Below the pieces are notes generated by a model. The model saw only the letters and a program-made list of their open reading frames with translations. It searched no databases and was not told where the DNA came from. A stretch of 64,000 bases of DNA from Rhizohabitans arisaemae. GTDB lineage: Bacteria; Actinomycetota; Actinomycetes; Streptosporangiales; Streptosporangiaceae. Each line of letters opens with the position of its first letter. Within the stretch, counting starts at the first letter, position 1. The stretch covers positions 1 through 64,000 of the forward strand of contig NZ_BLRH01000009.1 in assembly GCF_025996515.1 (NCBI RefSeq), read 5' to 3'. Shown one piece after another: positions 16,316 through 22,840 of the stretch. Position numbers and translations under genes: made by a program.

Positions 16316-17119
16316 TCAGACCCCCCGCCGCAGGGCGCGCGCGGAGGCGTAAAGGCAGACCGCCGCGGCCGTGGCCAGGTTGAGGCTCTCCGCCCGCCCG
16401 TAGATGGGCACCCGCACCACCTCGTCGGCGAGGGCGAGAAGCGGCTCGGGCAGCCCCCACGCCTCGTTCCCGAAGATCCACGCCGTGGGCGCGGCGAGGT
16501 CGACGTCGTCCAGGGTCCGCTTTCCCGACCCGTCCGCGGCCAGGATCCGCAGCCCGCTCTCCCGGAGGGCGTGCACGGCCCGCTCGACGCCGACGTCGGG
16601 GACCACCGGAAGGTGGAAGATGCTGCCGGCCGAGGCCCGTACACACTTGCCGTTGTAGGGGTCGACGGAGGCGTCGGTGAAGATCACGGCGTCCGCGCCC
16701 GCGGCGTCGGCGGTGCGGAGCACGGTACCCGCGTTCCCGGGGTCGCGGACGTGGGCGAGTACGGCTGCGAGCCTGACGCCGGGCCGCACCGCCTGGTCGA
16801 GGGGGACGTGGACGAAGCGGCAGACGGCGAGGAGCCCCTGCGGGGTCACCGTCTGGGCGAGCTCGGCCATGACCTCACCGCTCGCCCGATGCACCGGCAC
16901 CCCCGCCTGGCGCGCCGCCGTCACCAGCTCCGGATGGCGCAGCTCCGCCTCGGCGGTGGTGAACAGGTCGGTGACCGTGCCGTCGAGGGCGAGCGCCTCC
17001 CGTACGGCCTGCGGCCCCTCGGCCAGAAAGGACCGGTCACGCTCCCGGAAACTCCGTTTGGCGAGCCGGCGGGCGGCTTTCACCCGCGGCGACCGGATGT
17101 TCGTCAGCTCCGAGCTCAT
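16316..17119 (-). CDS. TrmH/SpoU-family RNA 2'-O-methyltransferase
   Basis: Predicted 267-residue SPOUT-class methyltransferase acting on rRNA or tRNA ribose. An N-terminal substrate-binding domain (KRSFRERDRSFLAEGPQAVREAL) is followed by the trefoil-knot catalytic domain: motif 1 around HVRDPGNAGTVLRTADAAG, motif 2 IFGNEAWGLP and motif 3 VPIYGRAESLNLATAAAVCLY. The ATG at 17119 gives the typical N-terminus; the longer open frame upstream lacks family similarity. It lies just downstream of the rplT terminator. The exact target nucleotide cannot be told from sequence. Confidence 0.9.
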   Translation of the reverse strand: MSSELTNIRSPRVKAARRLAKRSFRERDRSFLAEGPQAVREALALDGTVTDLFTTAEAELRHPELVTAARQAGVPVHRASGEVMAELAQTVTPQGLLAVCRFVHVPLDQAVRPGVRLAAVLAHVRDPGNAGTVLRTADAAGADAVIFTDASVDPYNGKCVRASAGSIFHLPVVPDVGVERAVHALRESGLRILAADGSGKRTLDDVDLAAPTAWIFGNEAWGLPEPLLALADEVVRVPIYGRAESLNLATAAAVCLYASARALRRGV

Positions 17120-17210
17120 CGAGGATTCCTTCAGCGTGACGGCCCCGCCGCCGCGCGGGACAAGGACGTGGGGCGGGTTCCGGCGCACGGGGCAGGCCGC
17201 TCAAAACGAG

Positions 17211-17241
17211 CGCCGGGGGCATCGCGGCGATGCCCCCGGCG
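17211..17241 (-). terminator. rplT operon terminator
   Basis: Fifteen-base perfect arms (CGCCGGGGGCATCGC and its complement) almost touch each other 17 nt beyond the rplT stop. The sequence then reads CTCGTTTTGA on the minus strand. This is a strong intrinsic-type hairpin closing infC-rpmI-rplT. Confidence 0.7.
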
Positions 17242-17258
17242 TGATGCGCGTGAGACGC

Positions 17259-17639
17259 TCAGGCGCTCGCGGCGTTGACGTCGGCGGGCAGGGCCTTGCG
17301 GGCCGCCTCGACGAGGGTCGCGAAAGTCTGGCTGTCGTTCACCGCGAGGTCCGCGAGGATCTTGCGGTCGACCTCGATGTTCGCGGCCTTCAGGCCCTGG
17401 ATGAAGCGGTTGTAGGTGATGCCGTTGAGCCGGGCCGCGGCGTTGATCCGCTGGATCCACAGGCGGCGGAACGCGCCCTTGCGGTCCTTGCGGTCGCGGT
17501 AGGCGTAGGTCATCGAGTGGAGCATCTGCTCCTTGGCCTTGCGGTACAGCCGGGACCGCTGGCCGCGGTAGCCACTCGCCCGCTCGAGTACAACCCGGCG
17601 CTTCTTCTGGGCGTTGAGAGCCCTCTTCACGCGTGCCAT
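17259..17639 (-). CDS. rplT: 50S ribosomal protein L20
   Basis: A 126-residue, highly basic ribosomal protein that binds 23S rRNA early in 50S assembly. The N-terminus [15 protein letters not shown] and the segment [18 protein letters not shown] are diagnostic. It is the last gene of the infC-rpmI-rplT operon. In some bacteria L20 represses this operon by binding its own mRNA; a hairpin in the rpmI leader could be relevant here. Confidence 0.98.
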   Translation of the reverse strand: MARVKRALNAQKKRRVVLERASGYRGQRSRLYRKAKEQMLHSMTYAYRDRKDRKGAFRRLWIQRINAAARLNGITYNRFIQGLKAANIEVDRKILADLAVNDSQTFATLVEAARKALPADVNAASA

Positions 17640-17660
17640 GTTCTTTTCTCCCCGGGGTGG

Positions 17661-17855
17661 TTACTTGGCGAGCAGCTTCTTGATCTTCTTGGTGTCGGCA
17701 TCGGAGAGCACGACCTCGTTGAAGAGCCGGCGCGTCCGCCTGGACGACTTGTGCTCGAACAGGTGCTGCCGGTTGGCGCGGCGGCGAATGACCTTGCCGG
17801 ATCCGGTCACCCGGAACCGCTTGTTCGCGCCGCTGTGCGTCTTCATCTTCGGCAT
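17661..17855 (-). CDS. rpmI: 50S ribosomal protein L35
   Basis: A 64-residue basic ribosomal protein. The start [14 protein letters not shown] is the L35 hallmark. The longer open frame upstream is ignored because the ATG at 17855 matches the family. It lies 21 nt upstream of rplT. Confidence 0.98.
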   Translation of the reverse strand: MPKMKTHSGANKRFRVTGSGKVIRRRANRQHLFEHKSSRRTRRLFNEVVLSDADTKKIKKLLAK

Positions 17856-17916
17856 GATCGCCGTGTCTCCCTCATCGTCGTCCCCCCCGGTGACCCAGGT
17901 CGGGGCATACCTCACC

Positions 17917-17939
17917 GCGAGGCCATCGGCCGGCCTCGC
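17917..17939 (-). promoter_or_regulatory. Hairpin in the infC-rpmI spacer
   Basis: An 8-bp stem (GCGAGGCC and its complement, 7-nt loop) occupies the 130-nt spacer between infC and rpmI. It could be an L20 autoregulatory site or a processing signal. The role is inferred from position only. Confidence 0.3.
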
Positions 17940-17985
17940 ATCTCCTTAGGACCATCACCCTGGCCGTGGGGCGACCGCGACGGGT

Positions 17986-18612
17986 TCAGCTCTGCTCGTC
18001 GGCCCTCTGCTCGTCGTCCGACCCCTCGATCAGCTCGTCACGCGGTTCGCCGGTTTCCCGCCGCACACGAGCCGCCGCCTTCTCGGCCTTGGCTTCGCTC
18101 TTCTTCTTGTGTGGCCCGATCACCATGATCATGTTACGCCCGTCCTGCTTCGGCTGGGACTCGACGAAGCCGAGCTCCGTCACGTCCTCGGCCAGCCGCT
18201 GCAGCAGCCGGAACCCGAGCTCGGGCCTGGACTGCTCCCGGCCGCGGAACATGATCGTGACCTTGACCTTGTCCCCGGCCTTCAGGAACCGCACGACGTG
18301 ACCCTTCTTGGTCTCGTAGTCGTGCGGATCGATCTTCGGCCGAAGCTTGATCTCTTTGATCACCGTGTGCGCCTGATTGCGACGCGCCTCGCGGGCCTTC
18401 ATGGCCGATTCGTACTTGAACTTGCCGTAGTCCATGAGCTTGCACACGGGCGGCCGTGCCGTCGCTGCGACCTCAACCAGGTCAAGGTCGGCCTCTTGGG
18501 CCAACTTGAGCGCGTCCCCGATGGGGACGATGCCGACCTGCTCGCCGTTCGGGCCGACGAGGCGGACCTCGGGCACCCGAATGCGTTCGTTGATACGGGG
18601 TTCGGCGCTGAT
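17986..18612 (-). CDS. infC: Translation initiation factor IF-3 (AUC start)
   Basis: Binds the 30S subunit, prevents premature 50S joining and checks start codon pairing. Predicted 208 residues. An in-frame GTG at 18576 would give a protein starting PEVRLVG. However, the 12 codons upstream read [12 protein letters not shown], the conserved IF-3 N-terminus, and begin with ATC preceded by AGGAGG at optimal distance. IF-3 genes are known to use AUU/AUC-type starts so that IF-3 can repress its own synthesis. The N-domain has MDYGKFKYE and the C-domain has [12 protein letters not shown]. The acidic tail (after about residue 180) is common in actinobacteria. Confidence 0.95.
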   Translation of the reverse strand: MSAEPRINERIRVPEVRLVGPNGEQVGIVPIGDALKLAQEADLDLVEVAATARPPVCKLMDYGKFKYESAMKAREARRNQAHTVIKEIKLRPKIDPHDYETKKGHVVRFLKAGDKVKVTIMFRGREQSRPELGFRLLQRLAEDVTELGFVESQPKQDGRNMIMVIGPHKKKSEAKAEKAAARVRRETGEPRDELIEGSDDEQRADEQS

Positions 18613-18672
18613 GGGACCTCCTAGGAACCAAGCGTGTGGGCTTGTTCGACTGAACGCCTGGGGTCAAACGCG

Positions 18673-18700
18673 AAAAACCCCGCACGTCGCGCGTGCGGGG
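18673..18700 (-). terminator. Attenuator-like hairpin in the infC leader
   Basis: On the minus strand a 9-bp GC stem (CCCCGCACG and complement, 5-nt loop) is followed immediately by TTTTT, a textbook intrinsic terminator, about 60 nt upstream of the infC start. Because it sits before the gene rather than after one, it is a candidate transcription attenuator for infC-rpmI-rplT. Confidence 0.6.
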
Positions 18701-18949
18701 CCACCTGACTCATCGCTGAGTCCGTCGAGTGCGTCAGCACTCGGTGTGAACCTTGACCCGTCGGCCTTTCAGCCGCTCAGGTGGGAGCTGGGCTCCGCTT
18801 GCGCATCCGGCAATCACACCGGACCGATCGAACAGCAAGACTACCATCACTTCGCGACACCCTCCAACCGCGACACCGTGTGGCGGATCGGCCGCGAGAG
18901 CTTGACCCTGTGTTTACACTCAGTGACCCGTAGAACTGGGTGACGACGG
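18701..18949 (-). promoter_or_regulatory. infC leader and promoter region
   Basis: This stretch has no convincing gene on either strand. A possible promoter for infC reads TTGGAG (18862-18867) and TAGTCT (18838-18843) with an 18-nt spacer, giving a leader of about 220 nt that would contain the attenuator-like hairpin. No antitoxin gene for the PIN toxin that starts at 18950 was found here. Confidence 0.35.
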
Positions 18950-19366
18950 GTGAACCACCTGCTCGACACCAACGTGACGTCGGAAGTCTGCAAGCGGAAC
19001 CCCGACCCCCATGTCTCCGCCTGGCTGGACACCGTCCCCGGGCCCACGCTGTACATCAGCGTCATGGTCCTCGGTGAGCTCCGGCAGGGTGTCGAGCGCC
19101 TGCGCGGCAGGGACGCTGCACGCGCCGCCGTCTACGAGAGCTGGCTCGACCAGATGTCCAAAGAGTTCGGCGACCGCATCGCCCCGATCACCGGCGAGGT
19201 CGTACAGGAGTGGGGGCGGATGAACGTCCCCGAGTCGTTGCCGGTGGTGGACGGGCTGATCGCCGCCACCGCCAGGGTGAACGACTGGATTCTCGTCACC
19301 CGGAACACCAAGGACTACACTCGGACGGGCGTCCGCCTCCTCAACCCGTTCATCCCGGCAGGCTGA
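18950..19366 (+). CDS. PIN-domain ribonuclease (VapC/FitB-like toxin)
   Basis: Predicted 138-residue PIN nuclease. The acidic, metal-binding positions are visible: LLDTNV near the N-terminus (Asp), VLGELRQGV (Glu), VVDGLIAATA (Asp) and the C-terminal TRNTKDY (Asp). In the family such proteins cut tRNA or mRNA and are held in check by a small antitoxin encoded just upstream. No antitoxin gene is visible in the preceding 340 nt, which belong to the infC leader. The GTG start is the only reasonable one. The last two thirds of the gene lie in a 305-bp repeat that recurs at 35,296, where the gene copy lacks its 5' end. Confidence 0.85.
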   Translation: MNHLLDTNVTSEVCKRNPDPHVSAWLDTVPGPTLYISVMVLGELRQGVERLRGRDAARAAVYESWLDQMSKEFGDRIAPITGEVVQEWGRMNVPESLPVVDGLIAATARVNDWILVTRNTKDYTRTGVRLLNPFIPAG

Positions 19367-19465
19367 TTTCACCTCGCATAGTCATGTCATCTGTATATAG
19401 TGGATGGCATGACAGAGAGGTCCATGCAGGAACCCACGTTCCTTATACTCACCGCGCTGGCCTCC
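19161..19465 (+). repeat. 305-bp direct repeat, left copy
   Basis: Matches 35,296-35,600 in the same orientation with about 5 mismatches in 305 nt (counted by eye). It covers the 3' two thirds of the PIN gene, the spacer with the PadR-type palindrome, and the first ~19 codons of padR. Beyond its right edge similarity stops abruptly and a decayed membrane-protein piece follows. Together with the right copy it brackets 15.8 kb of accessory genes. Confidence 0.92.
19381..19413. promoter_or_regulatory. PadR-type palindrome, left copy
   Basis: Arms GTCATGTCATC and GATGGCATGAC (10 of 11 complementary) flank TGTATATAGTG. The same sequence precedes the intact padR at 35,516-35,548, where it overlaps the start codon. 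It is the probable operator of that regulator and, in this copy, controls only a broken gene. Confidence 0.5.
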
Positions 19466-19620
19466 CGGGAGAGGAATGCGCCCCAACGTCGGGATCCAAC
19501 GCCCCTTCGGCCCAGACCGAACCACCCACTGGCAACGCGCCTTTCTGGTTGCCGACCTGATCAGCCTGATGATCCAGGGCACCTCCGACTTGCGGCTCTC
19601 CGCCCAATCGCTCGTCTGCC
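19409..19620 (+). pseudogene. Broken padR joined to a membrane-protein remnant
   Basis: The frame starts exactly like the intact PadR at 35,544 (MTERSMQEPTFLILTALAS) but diverges after 19 residues. Starting near 19,490, another frame encodes RPFGPDRTTHWQRAFLVADL, clearly related to RAFGPNRTAHWQRALLIAAL of the membrane protein at 36,901. Most of padR and the start of the membrane protein are therefore missing from this copy. Nothing recognisable follows up to about 19,690. Confidence 0.75.
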
Positions 19621-19689
19621 GCTGTTCCCACGCTGATCCCCGTTGCGTGTTCCTCCCCGAGCAGGGGTGGGCGATCGGCCCGAAGGATG

Positions 19690-20622
19690 TCATGGTGAGG
19701 AGGACCGGAGATCTTGCCGGAGCCCGCCTTCGGGCGGTGGCCGAGGTCGCCGCGATGGCCAGGCAGGCGGGCGCTGACACGGTGTCGCTGTGTATAGCTG
19801 TTTCGCTCGCGCGTGAACTGCCCCAACGAACTCGTTCCCCACGTCGTGGCCGCCGTTGTTGTGCAGGAGCTCGCTGACGGCCACCAGCTCGGCGAAGCGG
19901 CCTTCTGGCGTGTCCAGCACCGGGAGTGAACGGCGGATGGACGCTGCCGCGGATGGCTGGAGAAGGCTGTTGGTGTGGAGGACGGCTGCGTCGTAGCCGA
20001 CGGGCGCGAGCCCCCACCCCTCCCAGTCCAGGATGAGCAGTTGCGGACCGCACACATTGGCGAAGTGGAAGTCACCGTGCGCCGTGGACCAGGCCGACAC
20101 CCGGGTATCGACTCCGGCGCCGAGGTGTCGGGGCATGATGTAGCCGAGCCAGTGCTGGTGGACGGTGAATCGCCTGGTCGGGACCTGTTCGACTGCGGCG
20201 AGGGCTGCCCGAACATCGTTCCACCAGGAAGACGGTACGTCGAGCGCGTCGCGCAGCACGGGATTGTCGGCGATCGGTCTGCTGGCTGCTCGCTCGTAGA
20301 GTTCGGCCCGGTAGCGGAAGGGCGCTTCGGCCCAGTCGTGCCAGCCGAGGAGCCGCAGCCGGGGCACGGAAGGCGGGATGGCGGTCTCGGCGTCGAGGTT
20401 GCCGTTGAAGAACGTCAGGTCGGCCTGGTCGAGAGGGTGGCAGGCGAGGCGCAGCCAGGAGGCGCCCGCCGCAGTGGTGACCGGCAGGCCGAGCGTCCGG
20501 CCTCTCCATCCCCACGCCGGCACGGCGTCCGGTTCGAGAGCGGCGTGGAGGGCGCGGCGGCCGTGTGCGTGTGCTGCTCGCATCCGCTCGGCGATGAGGC
20601 CGGGTACGGCGTGGCCATTCAC
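19690..20622 (-). CDS. APH-fold phosphotransferase in the lanthipeptide operon
   Basis: Predicted 310-residue protein with the aminoglycoside/choline phosphotransferase signature: catalytic-loop HGDFHFANV (residues 182-190) followed by the metal-binding LLILDWEGWG (Asp199). The usual N-lobe lysine and glycine loop are not obvious, so the N-lobe is divergent. Its GTG start overlaps the stop of the thiopeptide-type gene (GTGA), tying it to the lanthipeptide operon. It might phosphorylate a biosynthetic intermediate or give immunity; class V lanthipeptide clusters also use an APH-like enzyme. The last ~28 residues are low-complexity Pro/Arg sequence, suggesting that the 3' end was altered where it meets the repeat-associated debris. 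Confidence 0.65.
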   Translation of the reverse strand: MNGHAVPGLIAERMRAAHAHGRRALHAALEPDAVPAWGWRGRTLGLPVTTAAGASWLRLACHPLDQADLTFFNGNLDAETAIPPSVPRLRLLGWHDWAEAPFRYRAELYERAASRPIADNPVLRDALDVPSSWWNDVRAALAAVEQVPTRRFTVHQHWLGYIMPRHLGAGVDTRVSAWSTAHGDFHFANVCGPQLLILDWEGWGLAPVGYDAAVLHTNSLLQPSAAASIRRSLPVLDTPEGRFAELVAVSELLHNNGGHDVGNEFVGAVHARAKQLYTATPCQRPPAWPSRRPRPPPEGGLRQDLRSSSP

Positions 20623-21590
20623 GGGCCGTCCATGATCGTGTCGCGGGCGGCGCGGGCGAGGATGGCCTGGGTGCGGTCGGGCAGGCCGATCCGGTTCCAC
20701 GAGAAGATTACGTGGTGGGCGAGGACGGAGCGGATTCCGCGCTCCAGCCGCCCATCACGGTGCGCTTCGGCGAGGCGGGCTCCCTGCCGGGCCAGCGCGT
20801 CCGCCCACGCGGCTGCGAAGCCGAGCGGCCCGTCCGCTCGGGGGTCGAGCGTCATCAGGCGGCGCACGTCGGCGTGCATGGGCAGGGTCTGCCCGGGGTC
20901 GACGTCGCCGGGCAGCGGGCGCAAGAGCGTAATGCGGTGCCAGATGTCGCCCTGCTCGTACCAGTCTTGGCCCGCTGCGCGAAACAACGCCGAGCACAGG
21001 ATGAGGGAGAGTTCGCGGCGGCCGATCGCGGTCGTGTCCGCAGGGTCGGCGAGGTAGGTGAGCAGGGCGCTGCTGTCGGCGGCGAACAGCGCGTGGGCGA
21101 TGTCGATCCCGGCCGGGCCGCCGAAGGCGAAGGTCTCGGGTTCGTAGACGCCGGGCTGGTGGCCGGTGATGTGGCCGGCGGCGAGCAGGCCGCCGGCCAG
21201 GACGTCCACGACGAATCGGGCTTCGGCGGGGTCGTGGCCGGGGCGGATGCGCAGCCGCCAGTCGGGGGCCTTGCGCAGGAACCACCAGTCGCCGATCCGC
21301 CCGGCTTGCTGGGCGCGGGTGAGCAGCGGGCCGATCATCGCTGCGGCGATCCGCTCGGCGTCCTCCCACACGGTGATGCGCAGCCGGATGTGCAGCCAGT
21401 CCGGGCGGTGCGTGAGCAAGGCGGCACGGCCGGCGGCGGTGAAAAGCGCGATCGCGTCGCTGAGTTCGGTTTCGTCGAGATCGGCCGGGACGGCGCTGAC
21501 GGGATCGGCCAGGACGGCGAGAACCGCGTCGGCGAACCGCTCCGGCTGCTGGCCCGGCCGGTGAGCCGGGGTACTGAGCGTGCTGGTCAT
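20619..21590 (-). CDS. Thiopeptide-type bacteriocin biosynthesis protein (stand-alone SpaB_C-like domain)
   Basis: Predicted 323-residue protein resembling the C-terminal glutamate-elimination domain of LanB dehydratases, encoded separately as in thiopeptide and FxLD clusters. Diagnostic segments are WLHIRLRITVWED, WWFLRKAPDWRLRIRPG and EPETFAFGGPAGIDIAHALF. The ATG at 21590 has GGAGG five bases upstream, and the open frame further upstream is antisense noise. It lies 11 nt after lanC and overlaps the phosphotransferase gene. Since the LanB here also has its own C-terminal domain, this second copy may process a different residue or assist the first. Confidence 0.85.
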   Translation of the reverse strand: MTSTLSTPAHRPGQQPERFADAVLAVLADPVSAVPADLDETELSDAIALFTAAGRAALLTHRPDWLHIRLRITVWEDAERIAAAMIGPLLTRAQQAGRIGDWWFLRKAPDWRLRIRPGHDPAEARFVVDVLAGGLLAAGHITGHQPGVYEPETFAFGGPAGIDIAHALFAADSSALLTYLADPADTTAIGRRELSLILCSALFRAAGQDWYEQGDIWHRITLLRPLPGDVDPGQTLPMHADVRRLMTLDPRADGPLGFAAAWADALARQGARLAEAHRDGRLERGIRSVLAHHVIFSWNRIGLPDRTQAILARAARDTIMDGP

Positions 21591-21601
21591 GCCTACCTCC
21601 G

Positions 21602-22840
21602 TCAGTTGATGAGCATGAGGGCGTCCCATCCCGACCGGATCGGCTGCTCTTCTTCCCCGCCCCGGGTGGACAGGAGGGTGAGCGCGGTCCCGGCCGCGCC
21701 TTCCAGCAGCCCGGGGCCACCCGCCGCGCCAATGCGGTGCAGGCAGGTGAGCGCACCGGAGAGGCGGGCGGTGAGCAGGCCGGCGAGCTGGGGTATGGCA
21801 GCGTCGCGGGCGGCGCGCCCGGTGGTCTGAACGATCCCGGCCCAGCCGTGGCATAGCCCGGCGTCGGTAATCATCCGTGTCTGGGCGGGGTCGGCCAGGC
21901 ACGCGGCCAGGGTGTGTTCGGCGTCCATCTGGCGGCGGGTGTCGCCCGTGGCGATGGCGGCTGCCTGCTGGGCGCGGGCGATGCCGGGGGTGCCGTAGCA
22001 CCAGCTCGGCCGGGCCGGGCGCCGCTGGTGGGAGTGGCCAGTAAGCAGTTCGTCGAAGGTCAAGTAGTAGGGCCACCACGATCCGGTGCGGCCGGGCTGT
22101 TTCCAGGTGTCGAGTCGGCGCAGAATGGCGGTGATCGCCTCGCGGTGGCCCGGGACGGTGACGCCGCGGCGTGCGGCGGCGGCCAGGAGGGCCAGGGGGC
22201 CGGTGATGCCGTGGGCAATCCCGAGGTTGGCGTGCCCGGCTCGCGGGCCCGGCATGGGCTCGCGGCACGGGTCGTGGGCGACCCACCAACCCGGCAGCCG
22301 TTCGCCGTCGAGAAGGATCTCCTCAGTGACCAGCCGTACCAGGTAGGCGAGCACGCCGGGCAGGTGTTCGCTGCCGGGCCGGTGGTGCAGGAGATGGGCG
22401 CCGATGCCGGTCAGGCCGGACAGCAGGTCGTACTCGCCGAAGGTGCCCGGCCGTCCCTGATCGAGGCGGTCGTGGGCCAGTTGGAGGCGGTGGCGGGTGA
22501 GGGCGTCGACCAGGTCGTCCATCTGGGTTCGTGCGCTGGCGTAGCGGTCGAGGCCGTCGGCGCGGGCGGCGTGCAGGACGAAGGCGAGGGCGGGCGCACC
22601 GTACATGAGCGCGATGCCCGCGTCCGCCCGGACCGGGTCGGCGGCGGCGAGCCGGACCCACCGGTGGGCGGCGTCCCATGGCCGGTGCCCGGCGAGGGCA
22701 GCTTCGATGTGTGCCAGGGCGATCCCGGCCGCGCCGTCGGCGAGGGACTGTCCGGGGCTGGTGCAATGCTGCGGGTCGATGCCGTCGAGGAGGCGCAACG
22801 CCGAGGCCGCCGACCGGGTGGCAGCCGGAGAGCCGGTCAT
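21602..22840 (-). CDS. lanC: LanC-type lanthionine synthetase (cyclase)
   Basis: Predicted 412-residue zinc-dependent cyclase that adds cysteine thiols to dehydrated Ser/Thr to form (methyl)lanthionine rings. The zinc ligands are seen as WCYG (Cys281) and LCHGWAG (Cys330, His331). The conserved histidine in the barrel is AHGITG (His210). The alpha/alpha-barrel repeats such as SLADGAAGIALAH and LSGLTGIGAHLL fit the family. Its ATG overlaps the lanB stop (ATGA). The natural substrate is presumably the precursor encoded at 26,020-26,205. Confidence 0.92.
   Translation of the reverse strand: MTGSPAATRSAASALRLLDGIDPQHCTSPGQSLADGAAGIALAHIEAALAGHRPWDAAHRWVRLAAADPVRADAGIALMYGAPALAFVLHAARADGLDRYASARTQMDDLVDALTRHRLQLAHDRLDQGRPGTFGEYDLLSGLTGIGAHLLHHRPGSEHLPGVLAYLVRLVTEEILLDGERLPGWWVAHDPCREPMPGPRAGHANLGIAHGITGPLALLAAAARRGVTVPGHREAITAILRRLDTWKQPGRTGSWWPYYLTFDELLTGHSHQRRPARPSWCYGTPGIARAQQAAAIATGDTRRQMDAEHTLAACLADPAQTRMITDAGLCHGWAGIVQTTGRAARDAAIPQLAGLLTARLSGALTCLHRIGAAGGPGLLEGAAGTALTLLSTRGGEEEQPIRSGWDALMLIN

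Noticed and set aside
18434-18943. Possible antitoxin gene upstream of the PIN toxin
   Set aside because: The frame is antisense to infC and its leader and has no antitoxin-like helix or DNA-binding pattern.
19161-19465. The 305-bp repeat as an insertion sequence or att site
   Set aside because: It is ordinary coding and promoter sequence of a PIN-padR locus, has no terminal inverted repeats or recombinase, and is far longer than a typical att core.
19476-19877. A 133-codon plus-strand frame at the island edge
   Set aside because: Only a short internal part resembles membrane protein 2. The rest has no similarity I recognise and overlaps the phosphotransferase gene, so it is listed as debris.
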